A DNA stretch of 64,000 nucleotides from GCA-2686295 sp964402995 (GTDB lineage: Archaea; Nanobdellota; Nanobdellia; Woesearchaeales; GCA-2686295): positions 79,753-143,752 of the forward strand of contig CAYOEA010000002.1 in assembly GCA_964402995.1 (NCBI GenBank), read 5' to 3'. Positions 25,552 to 34,100 of the stretch are shown here, piece by piece. Made by a program: the position numbers and the translations under genes. The notes under the pieces are model-generated. The model was not told the origin of the DNA. It did not search any database and saw only the letters and a program-made list of their open reading frames with translations. Each line of letters begins with the position of its first letter. Position 1 is the stretch's first letter.

Positions 25552-26217
25552 TTATAATGATTTAACAATACCCGGTTTAATTTCAAAGATTTCACCTTCT
25601 TCAATTAATTGAGTTATAGTATTATTTGTAAGATTAGAATCAATTTGTTTTAGAATATCATCAATTCTAACCCCTGATCCAGAGTCAAGTTTAATGATTT
25701 TGTTAATTATTTGCTCAGCTAAAGATAATATTTTTTTATTTTCTGTTTCTTTATTGCTTGGCATTATTTTTTCTTTTTCTTCTTGAACAGTTTCAATGTT
25801 TTGAACTGGTTTTTCTTCTTGAATAATATTTTCTGGAGAAATTCTTTTTACATTTTTTAACTCAAGTAAACGAAGTTGAGCCCATTTAGGATTTTGAATT
25901 TGTTTTACTATTTCAGGAAAAATAAATTTTTGTTCATTAAATTCTCTTGGTCTTCCAACTACTAAAACCAATACACCTGTATTAATATGAGGAAAACCTT
26001 TTCCTTCAAAATCACGTAATTGAATTGAGGCAGAACCATCATCAATTATGAGCCCTTTATTTTCATTATTAATAACAACACCAATAATATTTATTCTAGA
26101 AATACGACCAAGAGCAGTTTCAAGATAATTTGCTTCCCAACCTTCACGTTTTATATATCTTCCATTAACAACATCTAAGATTTTACATTTAATTGCAGTT
26201 TCTCTTTTAATTGCCAT
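25552..26217 (-). CDS. RPA32-like single-stranded DNA-binding protein (OB fold plus winged helix)
   Basis: 221 residues. Residues about 8-115 form an OB fold (KCKILDVVNGRYIKREGWEA, ISRINIIGVVINNENKGLII, IQLRDFEGKG). A Glu/Lys-rich linker follows, then a C-terminal winged helix (about 165-220: SGSGVRIDDILKQI, IEEGEIFEIKPGIVKSL). This OB-linker-wH layout is that of RPA32 or archaeal RPA-associated proteins. It lies nine bases after mcm and is presumably co-expressed with it. No separate RPA70-like gene is in the window. Confidence 0.82.
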   Translation of the reverse strand: MAIKRETAIKCKILDVVNGRYIKREGWEANYLETALGRISRINIIGVVINNENKGLIIDDGSASIQLRDFEGKGFPHINTGVLVLVVGRPREFNEQKFIFPEIVKQIQNPKWAQLRLLELKNVKRISPENIIQEEKPVQNIETVQEEKEKIMPSNKETENKKILSLAEQIINKIIKLDSGSGVRIDDILKQIDSNLTNNTITQLIEEGEIFEIKPGIVKSL

Positions 26218-26226
26218 TTTTTAAAT

Positions 26227-28248
26227 TTAAATTCTCGAAATTAAACCATGTCTTGGGCTAAAAACATCTCCTGAACGTTTTAATTTTTCAATAACTTCTT
26301 CAACTTTTTTTGCATCAACATTTTTAATTTCAGCTTCTCTAATTATATCTTCAACAGGAATGGTTTTTCCAATAACTTTTTCTAAAGCATTAATGATTTC
26401 TTTTACAACAGAAATATGTGAACGTTCACTAGCACTGATTCCAGTAGTAATTCTATCAATATCAATTTTTCCTGTTTCAGGATCCATACCAATTTGTGTT
26501 AAACAGAAGTGAACTAATTCAATAGCTTTTTTTGCATCTGCTTTCGTAACTTTTGGCGATAACCTAGTTCTAGCACAGGCTTCAGAGAGTCTTACTAAAC
26601 CTTCAAGCTGTCTTGGTGAAACTGGAATTGCAACAATACCATCATCTCCAGATGAAGAATTTCTCATAGTCACATAATAATCTTTAATTTCATTCAAAGC
26701 GGCAGGAGTTAATTCAGGATTGCAATTTTGTCTTGCGTAAGATACAAATTTTTTAACTAAATCAGTTTCAATTATAACTTTATTTGCATCAGGTTCTCTA
26801 TGAATTGCTAAAATGAATTTTGCTAAACGTTCATCATTTACTTTATCAGGTAAGTCTCTAATTGGGAAAATTAAATCGAAACGATTGATAAGAGAAGTTG
26901 GAAGTTCAATTTGTTTTGCTAATAATTCATAAGGATCAAAACGACCAAATTTTGGGTTTGCAGCTGCAAGAACAGTTGTTTCAGCTCTTAATGTTGCTTG
27001 AATATTTGCTTTGGAAATAGTAATTGTTTGTTGCTCTAAAGCTTCGTGCATAGCACTTCTATCATCAGGGCTCATTTTATCTAACTCATCAATACAACAA
27101 AGACCACGATTAGCTAAAACTAATGCTCCTGCCTCTAAGGCGTATCCTCGAAGGAATTCATCTTTTACAACGCTTGCTGTAAGTCCTGCTGCTGATGCTC
27201 CTTTACCGCTAACAAATCTTGATTTTGGAGCTATTTTACTTGCACGCATAAGAAGTTGCGATTTACCAGCTCCAGGATCTCCGATAAGAAGAATGTGCAT
27301 ATCTCCTCTATTGATTGAACCTTCTTTACTAACCTTTCTAACTCCACCCATTAATTGAAGAAGAATTGCTTCTTTAACTTTATCATGACCATAAATATTT
27401 GGCGCGATTGAATTAACAAGTTTTTCAAACACTTTCGGATCTTTACTTAATTCATCAATTTCTTTAAGTTCTTCATCAGAAATTTTAATATCAATAAAGT
27501 CTTCTTGCATAGGTTCAACATAATTAGAATCAAGCATTAAATCATATCTTGTAGAAATACCACCTGATACAAGTGTTATAGGAATTTCTTTAATTTCACC
27601 AACAACTAAAATTTTAGTTCCAGGGTTGGTTCTTTTATCAGAAATTGGCGAGACTAAATCACGTTTTAAGAACATATTAACTCTTTTAGGTTGTTCTCCA
27701 CCATGAAGATCTTCAGGTGCTTCTTCTAAAACAATTTTTTGTGCATCAACAAGTTCTTTACCAAGTAATCTAAATTTTCCTTTACGTCCACAAGAACATC
27801 TACTAGGTTCTTTAAATTTAGTATCGATTTGTAGAATGTTAATTATATTACCACAACTTGGACATTCAAATTGTGCGCTAGTAACTTGAGGACGAACATC
27901 TGATTTTTGTCTAACAATACCTTGAAGTTGAATAAATTTGCCAATATGTTTACTCCTAATATTTCTAACCATTACATGGTGAGCTTCAGGAATATTTTTA
28001 ACACGAATATTGAAGTTTTTTACACTTTCTTCTCCAATAACTTTTTTTGCTGCAAGTTCTCCAACTTTAAGAATATCTTCTGGAGTTTCCAAAAGCATTT
28101 CAGCAAGTTCAGGATTAAATTTAGATAGTTCAGTAAAATCAATTACTAAAAACTCTAAATCTTTTTGTATATTTTCTAAAAGGTCATTGTGATAATTACC
28201 TTCTAAAAACTCCTGAAACTTGTTGATTTGTTCAGTGACGTCCATCAT
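26227..28248 (-). CDS. mcm: Replicative helicase MCM
   Basis: 673 residues; the second codon is also ATG, so the start may be three bases later. The N-terminal domain has the zinc site CPSCG...CSCG. The AAA+ core has Walker A GDPGAGKSQLL, Walker B CIDELDKM and arginine finger region NRFDLIFPIRDLPD, with a C-terminal winged helix. MCM unwinds the fork after loading by Orc1/Cdc6. No intein. It lies between TBP and the RPA-like gene on the minus strand. Confidence 0.98.
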   Translation of the reverse strand: MMDVTEQINKFQEFLEGNYHNDLLENIQKDLEFLVIDFTELSKFNPELAEMLLETPEDILKVGELAAKKVIGEESVKNFNIRVKNIPEAHHVMVRNIRSKHIGKFIQLQGIVRQKSDVRPQVTSAQFECPSCGNIINILQIDTKFKEPSRCSCGRKGKFRLLGKELVDAQKIVLEEAPEDLHGGEQPKRVNMFLKRDLVSPISDKRTNPGTKILVVGEIKEIPITLVSGGISTRYDLMLDSNYVEPMQEDFIDIKISDEELKEIDELSKDPKVFEKLVNSIAPNIYGHDKVKEAILLQLMGGVRKVSKEGSINRGDMHILLIGDPGAGKSQLLMRASKIAPKSRFVSGKGASAAGLTASVVKDEFLRGYALEAGALVLANRGLCCIDELDKMSPDDRSAMHEALEQQTITISKANIQATLRAETTVLAAANPKFGRFDPYELLAKQIELPTSLINRFDLIFPIRDLPDKVNDERLAKFILAIHREPDANKVIIETDLVKKFVSYARQNCNPELTPAALNEIKDYYVTMRNSSSGDDGIVAIPVSPRQLEGLVRLSEACARTRLSPKVTKADAKKAIELVHFCLTQIGMDPETGKIDIDRITTGISASERSHISVVKEIINALEKVIGKTIPVEDIIREAEIKNVDAKKVEEVIEKLKRSGDVFSPRHGLISRI

Positions 28249-28256
28249 AAACTAAT

Positions 28257-28883
28257 TTATTTAACCTTTTTTAAGGTCTCAACAAGTTTATCAAGTGCTT
28301 GATGAACTTCTTTTTCAGACTTTGTACCTGTACATACAACTTTACCATTACTAAATAATAGGAATGTTGCTTTTGCTTCCATTAGTTTAAAAACTAATCC
28401 TGGAAATTGTTCTGGTTCATATTCTGTGTTGTCAAGTTTCATAGCTAGAACGTTAAGATTCAAATCCATACCAATACTTCCGCTTGCAACGATGTTTTGA
28501 ATATTGATAACTGGTTTGATAGTGATGTTAATATCAATTTTTTTAAGACTTTCAATGATTTTTTGAATAGATTCTTCTACTTTTTGAATGCTTCTAGCAC
28601 CAGTACATACAACTTTTCCTGAGCTGAAAATTAAAGCAGATGTTTTTGGTTCTTTAATTCTAATAACTAGTCCTGGAAATTGTTCAGGGTTATATTCTGT
28701 GTTACTTAAAACAGCAGCCATTTTCTCAAGCGGAATATCATGCTCAAGACTTGTAGAAACAACAATGTTAACAACTTCAATACTTATTTTAGATTTTTCA
28801 AGTTTAGCATTGCTTTTTGATTTCTCAACTTTAGTAGTGCTTTTTGATTTCTCAACTTTAGTAGTGCTCTTAGATTTTTCCAT
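28257..28883 (-). CDS. tbp: TATA-binding protein with repetitive basic N-terminal tail
   Basis: 208 residues. The two direct TBP repeats are clear (VVSTSLEHDIPLEKMAAVLS with YNPEQFPGLVIRIKEPKTSA, then VASGSIGMDLNLNVLAMKLD with YEPEQFPGLVFKLMEAKATF). Before them, residues 2-33 consist of tandem nine-residue units EKSKSTTKV, EKSKSTTKV, EKSKSNAKL, EKSKI, which typical archaeal TBPs lack. The gene has a structured leader of about 120 nucleotides and is followed eight bases later by mcm, possibly one operon. Confidence 0.97.
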   Translation of the reverse strand: MEKSKSTTKVEKSKSTTKVEKSKSNAKLEKSKISIEVVNIVVSTSLEHDIPLEKMAAVLSNTEYNPEQFPGLVIRIKEPKTSALIFSSGKVVCTGARSIQKVEESIQKIIESLKKIDINITIKPVINIQNIVASGSIGMDLNLNVLAMKLDNTEYEPEQFPGLVFKLMEAKATFLLFSNGKVVCTGTKSEKEVHQALDKLVETLKKVK

Positions 28884-29003
28884 TTTAAATCCCCCGAATC
28901 TCTTAATAGAGAGTGTATTTTATTCAAAAATCGATTGTTGATTTTTGTTTTTCAAAACTCTTTCTAAAGAGTGTTTTATTCAAAAATCAAGCTTTAATTT
29001 TTG
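28884..29003 (-). promoter_or_regulatory. Structured TBP leader: tandem duplicated double hairpins
   Basis: Two copies of a unit of about 57 bases. Each has a CTCT...AGAG hairpin (28899-28912; 28957-28972) and an A/T-rich hairpin with CAAAAAT/ATTTTTG arms (28925-28947; 28981-29003). The candidate TATA box (TTTATAAAT, 29029-29038) places transcription start near 29003-29010, so all four hairpins would be in the mRNA leader. A regulatory role, for example autoregulation, is inference. Confidence 0.6.
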
Positions 29004-29440
29004 TATTTCAAAATTTTGTTTAAAAACGATTTATAAACCTTTATTTTGTTTGTTTATAAAGGAGAAGGGTTGTCTTATTTATAAAGGCTTTCGTTTTCTA
29101 AAATATGCTTTAGAAACTGCATACCCCCTTGATTTCCTATGGAACTGTCGACGACAAAATAGTTTTTAGTTATTTTTTGCAAATAAGGTTTAGTTTTTAA
29201 AGGGAAACACAAAGCAGTAAACTGCTTGTGCGCTAAAAATAAGATTTTTGAGCGAAAGAAAAATATGCTCAAAAAAGCTTCCTTTTTTGGCATGTTTAAA
29301 ACTAAAAAATTTAGTTTTAATTTAAATAAAAATTTTGATCAAAAATCATCCTAAATCTATTTAATGTTAGTAATCATAAAATTCATCTAAAAACTCATTA
29401 ATTAGCTTTAAATAATAATTCATATTATTAAATTTTAAAG
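29004..29440. other. TBP/TtuB divergent intergenic region
   Basis: Contains the TBP TATA box, two direct TTTATAAAGG copies on the plus strand (29053 and 29079), an ORB (29121-29145) with its companion motif, and several small inverted repeats (GCAGTAAACTGC near 29202; AAACTAAA/TTTAGTTT near 29298). A TATA-like CTTTAAATAAT near 29408 could serve the gene at 29441. A 72-codon minus frame across it has no family look and is not called. Confidence 0.6.
29121..29145 (-). other. Origin recognition box (ORB 4) upstream of TBP
   Basis: Minus strand reads TTCCATAGGAAATCAAGGGG followed by GTAT, with the full dyad and a five-G string. It is 12 kb from the origin, in the TBP/mcm upstream region, and is directly adjoined by TCGACGACAAAA (29148-29159), the ORB-associated motif in inverse orientation. 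Confidence 0.78.
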
Positions 29441-29635
29441 ATGAAGATATACTTAGAACAAAGCAGAAAAATAATTGAAAAAAAGTTTGAAGGAAAAGTA
29501 AATGTTTTACTTAAAAATTTGAAAATAGCTTCAGACACAGTTCTAATAGTTTGTAATGGAGAATTAATTACAGAAGAAGATACATTAAAAGATACAGACG
29601 AAGTAAAAATCTTAAGTGTAGTATCAGGTGGATAA
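29441..29635 (+). CDS. Ubiquitin-like sulfur carrier (TtuB/ThiS/SAMP type)
   Basis: 64 residues with a beta-grasp pattern ending in the diagnostic C-terminal VVSGG. The terminal Gly-Gly is adenylated and thiocarboxylated in this family. It is followed with no gap by the TtuA-type thiolase at 29636, so it is probably the sulfur donor for tRNA 2-thiouridine. It could also be conjugated to proteins, as archaeal SAMPs are. Confidence 0.88.
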   Translation: MKIYLEQSRKIIEKKFEGKVNVLLKNLKIASDTVLIVCNGELITEEDTLKDTDEVKILSVVSGG

Positions 29636-30514
29636 ATGAAATGTGTTAAATGTGAATCAAAAGCAGTATTTTTAGATCCTTGTTTATGTAAAGAGCACTT
29701 CATAAAAAACTTTGAAAAAAAAGTTGCAGATACAATAAAACAATTTTCTTTAGTAAAAAAAGATGATAAAATAGTAGTTGCATGTTCTGGTGGAAAAGAT
29801 TCTACAACAATATTATATTTATTAAAAAAATTTCATGGAAATGTAACTGCGCTTGCTATTGACGAAGGTATTGCTGGTTATAGAAATGAAACGCTTGTTG
29901 ATTTGAAAAACTTTTGTAAGTTACACAAGGTAAAATTACAAGTTGTAAGTTTTGAAAATAAATTCGGATCAAAATTAGATTTTATGTTAAAAGATGGAGG
30001 AAATCCTTGTACTGTATGTGGAACCTTTAGAAGATTTTTACTAAATAAACACTCAAAAGAATATAATAAAATTGCAACAGGACATAACATGGATGATGAA
30101 GCTCAAGCAGTGCTAATGAATTTAACAAAAGCAAATACTGACTTACTTGGACACTCAGTTCCAATCACACTTCCAGTAAAAGGATTTACTCAGAAAATAA
30201 AACCATTATACTTTTGCTTGGAAAAAGAAATTGCAGCTTATGCCTTGCTTATGGGTTTTGATGTAGGCTTTACTGAATGCCCATATATAGATAGAGCATA
30301 TAGACAAAAAATAAGAGATGAATTAAATCAATACGAACAAGAACATAAAGGAACAAAGAAAAACATATTATTGAAACATTTAGATGTATTGAAGAATTTA
30401 AAATTTGAAAAAAGAGAATTTCAACACTGTAATAAATGTGGCGAACCATCAAAACATACTGTATGTAAAACTTGTCAATTAGCGGAAAATATAAAATCTA
30501 ACTTAGTTAAGTAA
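29636..30514 (+). CDS. tRNA 2-thiolation enzyme (TtuA/Ncs6 family)
   Basis: 292 residues. An N-terminal zinc knuckle (CVKCESKAVFLDPCLCKEH) and a C-terminal one (CNKCGEPSKHTVCKTC) bracket a PP-loop ATPase with SGGKDSTTIL and TGHNMDDEAQ. The internal CTVCGTFRR plus a later cysteine (TECPYIDRAYRQ) match the Fe-S binding triad of TtuA. It should adenylate and thiolate U54 or U34 of tRNA using the carrier encoded just upstream. Confidence 0.93.
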   Translation: MKCVKCESKAVFLDPCLCKEHFIKNFEKKVADTIKQFSLVKKDDKIVVACSGGKDSTTILYLLKKFHGNVTALAIDEGIAGYRNETLVDLKNFCKLHKVKLQVVSFENKFGSKLDFMLKDGGNPCTVCGTFRRFLLNKHSKEYNKIATGHNMDDEAQAVLMNLTKANTDLLGHSVPITLPVKGFTQKIKPLYFCLEKEIAAYALLMGFDVGFTECPYIDRAYRQKIRDELNQYEQEHKGTKKNILLKHLDVLKNLKFEKREFQHCNKCGEPSKHTVCKTCQLAENIKSNLVK

Positions 30515-30519
30515 ATAAA

Positions 30520-31071
30520 ATGTTTATAGATGTAGCATTGCCAAAAGGTGATGAAAAGGAATTTGTAAAACAAGCAAAAAAGCTTGGAACAGAAGGATTA
30601 ATCTTTCTATACGAGAAATTAGATAAGGGTGTTTTGGATGAAGTTAAATCTTTGGAGACATCTAAATTTAAGATTTATACAGCTTTGATGTCCGGTTCTA
30701 ATCCTGAAAAGAAAAAAGCAGATTACTTGTTTTCAACAGGAGCAAGAAATCATTTTGAATCAAAAAGAGTAGATTGCATATATGAAGTGGAAAAAGGAAC
30801 TAAGAAAGACAGTTATCATTATAGACATTCAGGATTAAATCAAGTATTAGCAAAATTACTTTTTGAGAAGAAAATAAACTTATGTTTTAGTTTTAACTTG
30901 GTTTTGACAGCACGAAATAAGCCTTCAGTGATGGGGAAAATGATGCAAAATGCTGTTTTATGTAATAAATATAAATGTAAATCTCAAGCATATAGTTTTG
31001 CAAGAAAACCCTCTCAGTTAAGAGGACGATATGATTTAGAATCATTCGGGCGAGTTCTAGGATTAAAATAA
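30520..31071 (+). CDS. rnp3: RNase P protein component 3 (p30/Rpp30)
   Basis: 183 residues, slightly short for the family. A PHP-like TIM barrel fragment with YHYRHSGLNQVLAKLLFEKK (family hallmark RxSGLNxVLAKLAxxK), MMQNAVLCNKYK and ARKPSQLRGRYDLESFGRVL. Rpp30 pairs with Pop5 on the catalytic domain of RNase P RNA. It follows the thiolase by five bases, making a tRNA-maturation operon. Confidence 0.92.
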   Translation: MFIDVALPKGDEKEFVKQAKKLGTEGLIFLYEKLDKGVLDEVKSLETSKFKIYTALMSGSNPEKKKADYLFSTGARNHFESKRVDCIYEVEKGTKKDSYHYRHSGLNQVLAKLLFEKKINLCFSFNLVLTARNKPSVMGKMMQNAVLCNKYKCKSQAYSFARKPSQLRGRYDLESFGRVLGLK

Positions 31072-31131
31072 CTTCTTTTAGACGATACTAATTAGAAAAA
31101 TATAAATACTATAAGAGTAAAAAAGATAGGT

Positions 31132-34100
31132 ATGGTTATTAAAAGGGGTGTATTTTTCTTAGTATTATTCTTATTCTTATTATCTGTGAGTGTGAGCGCT
31201 GCTTCAACAATTACTTGTGATGAAGAATATAATTTAATTATTGGACAAGGAGACACAGCTAAAAAAAATTGCACTGTTTCTTCTAGTCAAACTATTGATG
31301 TTAAAAAAGAATGGTCTGAAGATGATATGGCTCCTGATATTGCAGATTATTATGCTGGAAATTTAACTATAAAAGAAGGAGTGAAGTTATGGTTTATAAA
31401 TAGTTTATCCCCTGCATCAAGCAGTTATCATAAAGGCGGTAAAGGTGCCACAGGTAAAGATGAAGGTAGTAATATACCAGGAAGAGGCGCATCCCAATCA
31501 ATTTTAGGTGGTGCTGGTGGTGATGGCGCCAAAGGAGACGAAACAAATAGAGGTTCAGGAGGTGCTGGCGGCGGTGGTGGTGCTGGTGCAGCTATGTTCT
31601 ATAAAGGAGGTTTTGGAGGTGCGGGTGGTGCTGGAAGTAATGAAGATGGGTGTAATAGTCCTGGTTCTGGCGGTTCAGGAGGCGAACCAACAAACGCAGG
31701 TGCAAATTTAGAAATTCATGTTAAAAATTTAATTATGGAGACAAAATCAGAGATTTCAGTCTCAGGTCAAAGAAGTGGCGCAGGAACTGCAGGCACAAGT
31801 GGTTGTAGAGGTGGTGGTGGCGGTGCTGGTGCTGGAGGATCTGGAGCTGGTCGAATTACACTTTATGTAGGGGTTAAATATACTTGTGAATCAAATGATT
31901 GCATTATTTCTGCAGCAGGTGGTTTTGGTGGAAATTCTGGTTCTGGCGGAGATGATGATCTTAGAAAAGATAATATGGATGGTAGCGGTAGTGGTTCTGG
32001 TGGTGGAGGAAACTGCGGCGAAATTATAACTTATATAAAATTAAGCGATACTTTTACAACTAATATAACACCCGGATCTCCTGGTTTAGTAAGCACTAAT
32101 AATGGTGCTGTAGGTGTGCAAGGAGCTGATGGAAATTGTGCGTCTACTGTTCAGAATGAAATATTAAAAGAAACAACAAGTCCATTTTTTGAAGGAGTAG
32201 AATTAGCAATTTATTGTAATGATGAAGAAGATAATGATAATGACGGATTATTTGATATGCAAGATGATGACTGTTGGAAAACACCCACTGAAGGGATTTG
32301 TGGGGATAATGCAGGACCTTATCAAGGTGAAACTCAAGAAGAAACTTTTTCAAATTTACCTATACCTCTTGCTTCAGCAATAAATGGTGTTGACGGTTGT
32401 TGTGGTGATGATGAATTATATTTTGAAGATTATTGTAAAGGTCCAAAAACAACCTGCACCGATTTTAGTTTTGATAATTGCCCTATGGATTTAAATTGTG
32501 TTCAAGATGTTGAACATAATAAGTGTGTATCTTTTTTAGAAACTGATTCTTGCAAGGGTGAAAATTTTAATTGTGTTAATTATGAAGGCTCAGGAGGTTG
32601 TGCTGATGAACTTGATGATTTGTGTGAAGGTGAAAGTCTACCACCTGGAGACTATCCTTGTCCTCCTGGTACAGGATCGGCATGTATTGAGTGTTTTAGT
32701 GAAATTATTGATTGTGATGGTTTAAATGAAGGAGAATGCACTTATGTAAATGAATGTAGTTGGGAGCCTTCACCTCCTGGAGAAACCATAATTCTTAATT
32801 GTAGTGATTTAAATAAAATTAATTGTGATTCTTCAGATGGAGTATGTGATTGGGTTGATGTTTCAGAATTATCGCCTGACGAGAAAAAACAAGATTTATT
32901 CTATATAGATGCTGATTTAAACTATTTCTGCAGTCATGATTATGATAATTCCACTTTAGATGAACCTCAAATAATTGATGTAAAAGATGTAAACGCAGGA
33001 TGGAAATGGTGGGATTCTAAACTTAATAGACCTTTAACTATACACACTATAGACCATTCAATGTATTCAGATAACACGTTCACAAATGAAATAATGAGTA
33101 ATGGTGAAAATTGGTCTATTTGTAATGCTTCATGTGAAGGGGATTGTGGTGAAGGTATTATTGGTAATTTAGATTCAATAACTGCGCCTGGTGGATACAC
33201 TATGAATGAAATGTGTCCTTATGTTCCGATTGATTCTACTCAAACAAATTTTTTTGGAAGTGGTTATGGAGTTGAGGATTGTATTTGGACATTAGATAAT
33301 GATGTTATTGTAGATGTATGTTGTGTTTCTGATCAGTATGATAATGATGAGTTATATGTATATAATAAAGGTACAGTTGAGTATATCAATTATTTAGAAA
33401 TTAATGGTGAACCCGCAAATTATTTAGATTTATTTCTTTTAAATGAAGATCCTATAAATGGTTTTCCTGAAAGATGTTTTTCTTGTTATGATGCTAATGG
33501 TGAATTGCCTGGAACTTCAGGTCAAGGATCAAATACTGATCCTGTATTCGTATTAAAAGACTATTTTAATTTTGGTTCTTTCATGGGAGATTATACTGAG
33601 TCTTGTGAAGATAATCAAGGTACATTATGTGTTGAGAACATAGGAACTGAAGGATATTTTTGTAATGCTGGTTATTATGAAATAGCAGCAAAAGATTTAG
33701 ATCCTTTACAAGTTTGTTGTTTTTCTGAATCAGAAATTGGTTCTCCTGAAGATGTTTGTTCTCAAGAAAGTGGAAACGAGGTTTTAAGTTGTGCTGAACA
33801 AGGAGGGCAATTAATCCCTGATGAGCCAGATGTTGTAACTTGCTCAGCAGAAATAGCTTCTAATGATAATCTTGATAACTTTATTTGTTGTAGAGGTGGA
33901 ATTAGGTGGATTCCTGAAGTAATAGCATTTGATTATTCAAGAGATATATGTTATGGTGAATACGGAAATTCTTTCTTTGGAGAATGTTGTTATGATACTG
34001 TTTCTTGTAAAAATGTTTTTGATTCAACAGTTATTTCAGATTTTGATAATAGTAATTTTTTTACATCCGGGTCTGCGTTACATACAATCAAAAGTTTTGA

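Noticed and set aside
29075..29293. 72-codon minus-strand frame between TBP and the sulfur carrier gene
   Set aside because: Crosses an ORB and several hairpins; no recognisable pattern and no ribosome-binding site.
31141..31152. GGGGTGT resembling an ORB G-string at the start of the surface protein gene
   Set aside because: It falls in coding sequence with no GGAAA or dyad beside it.
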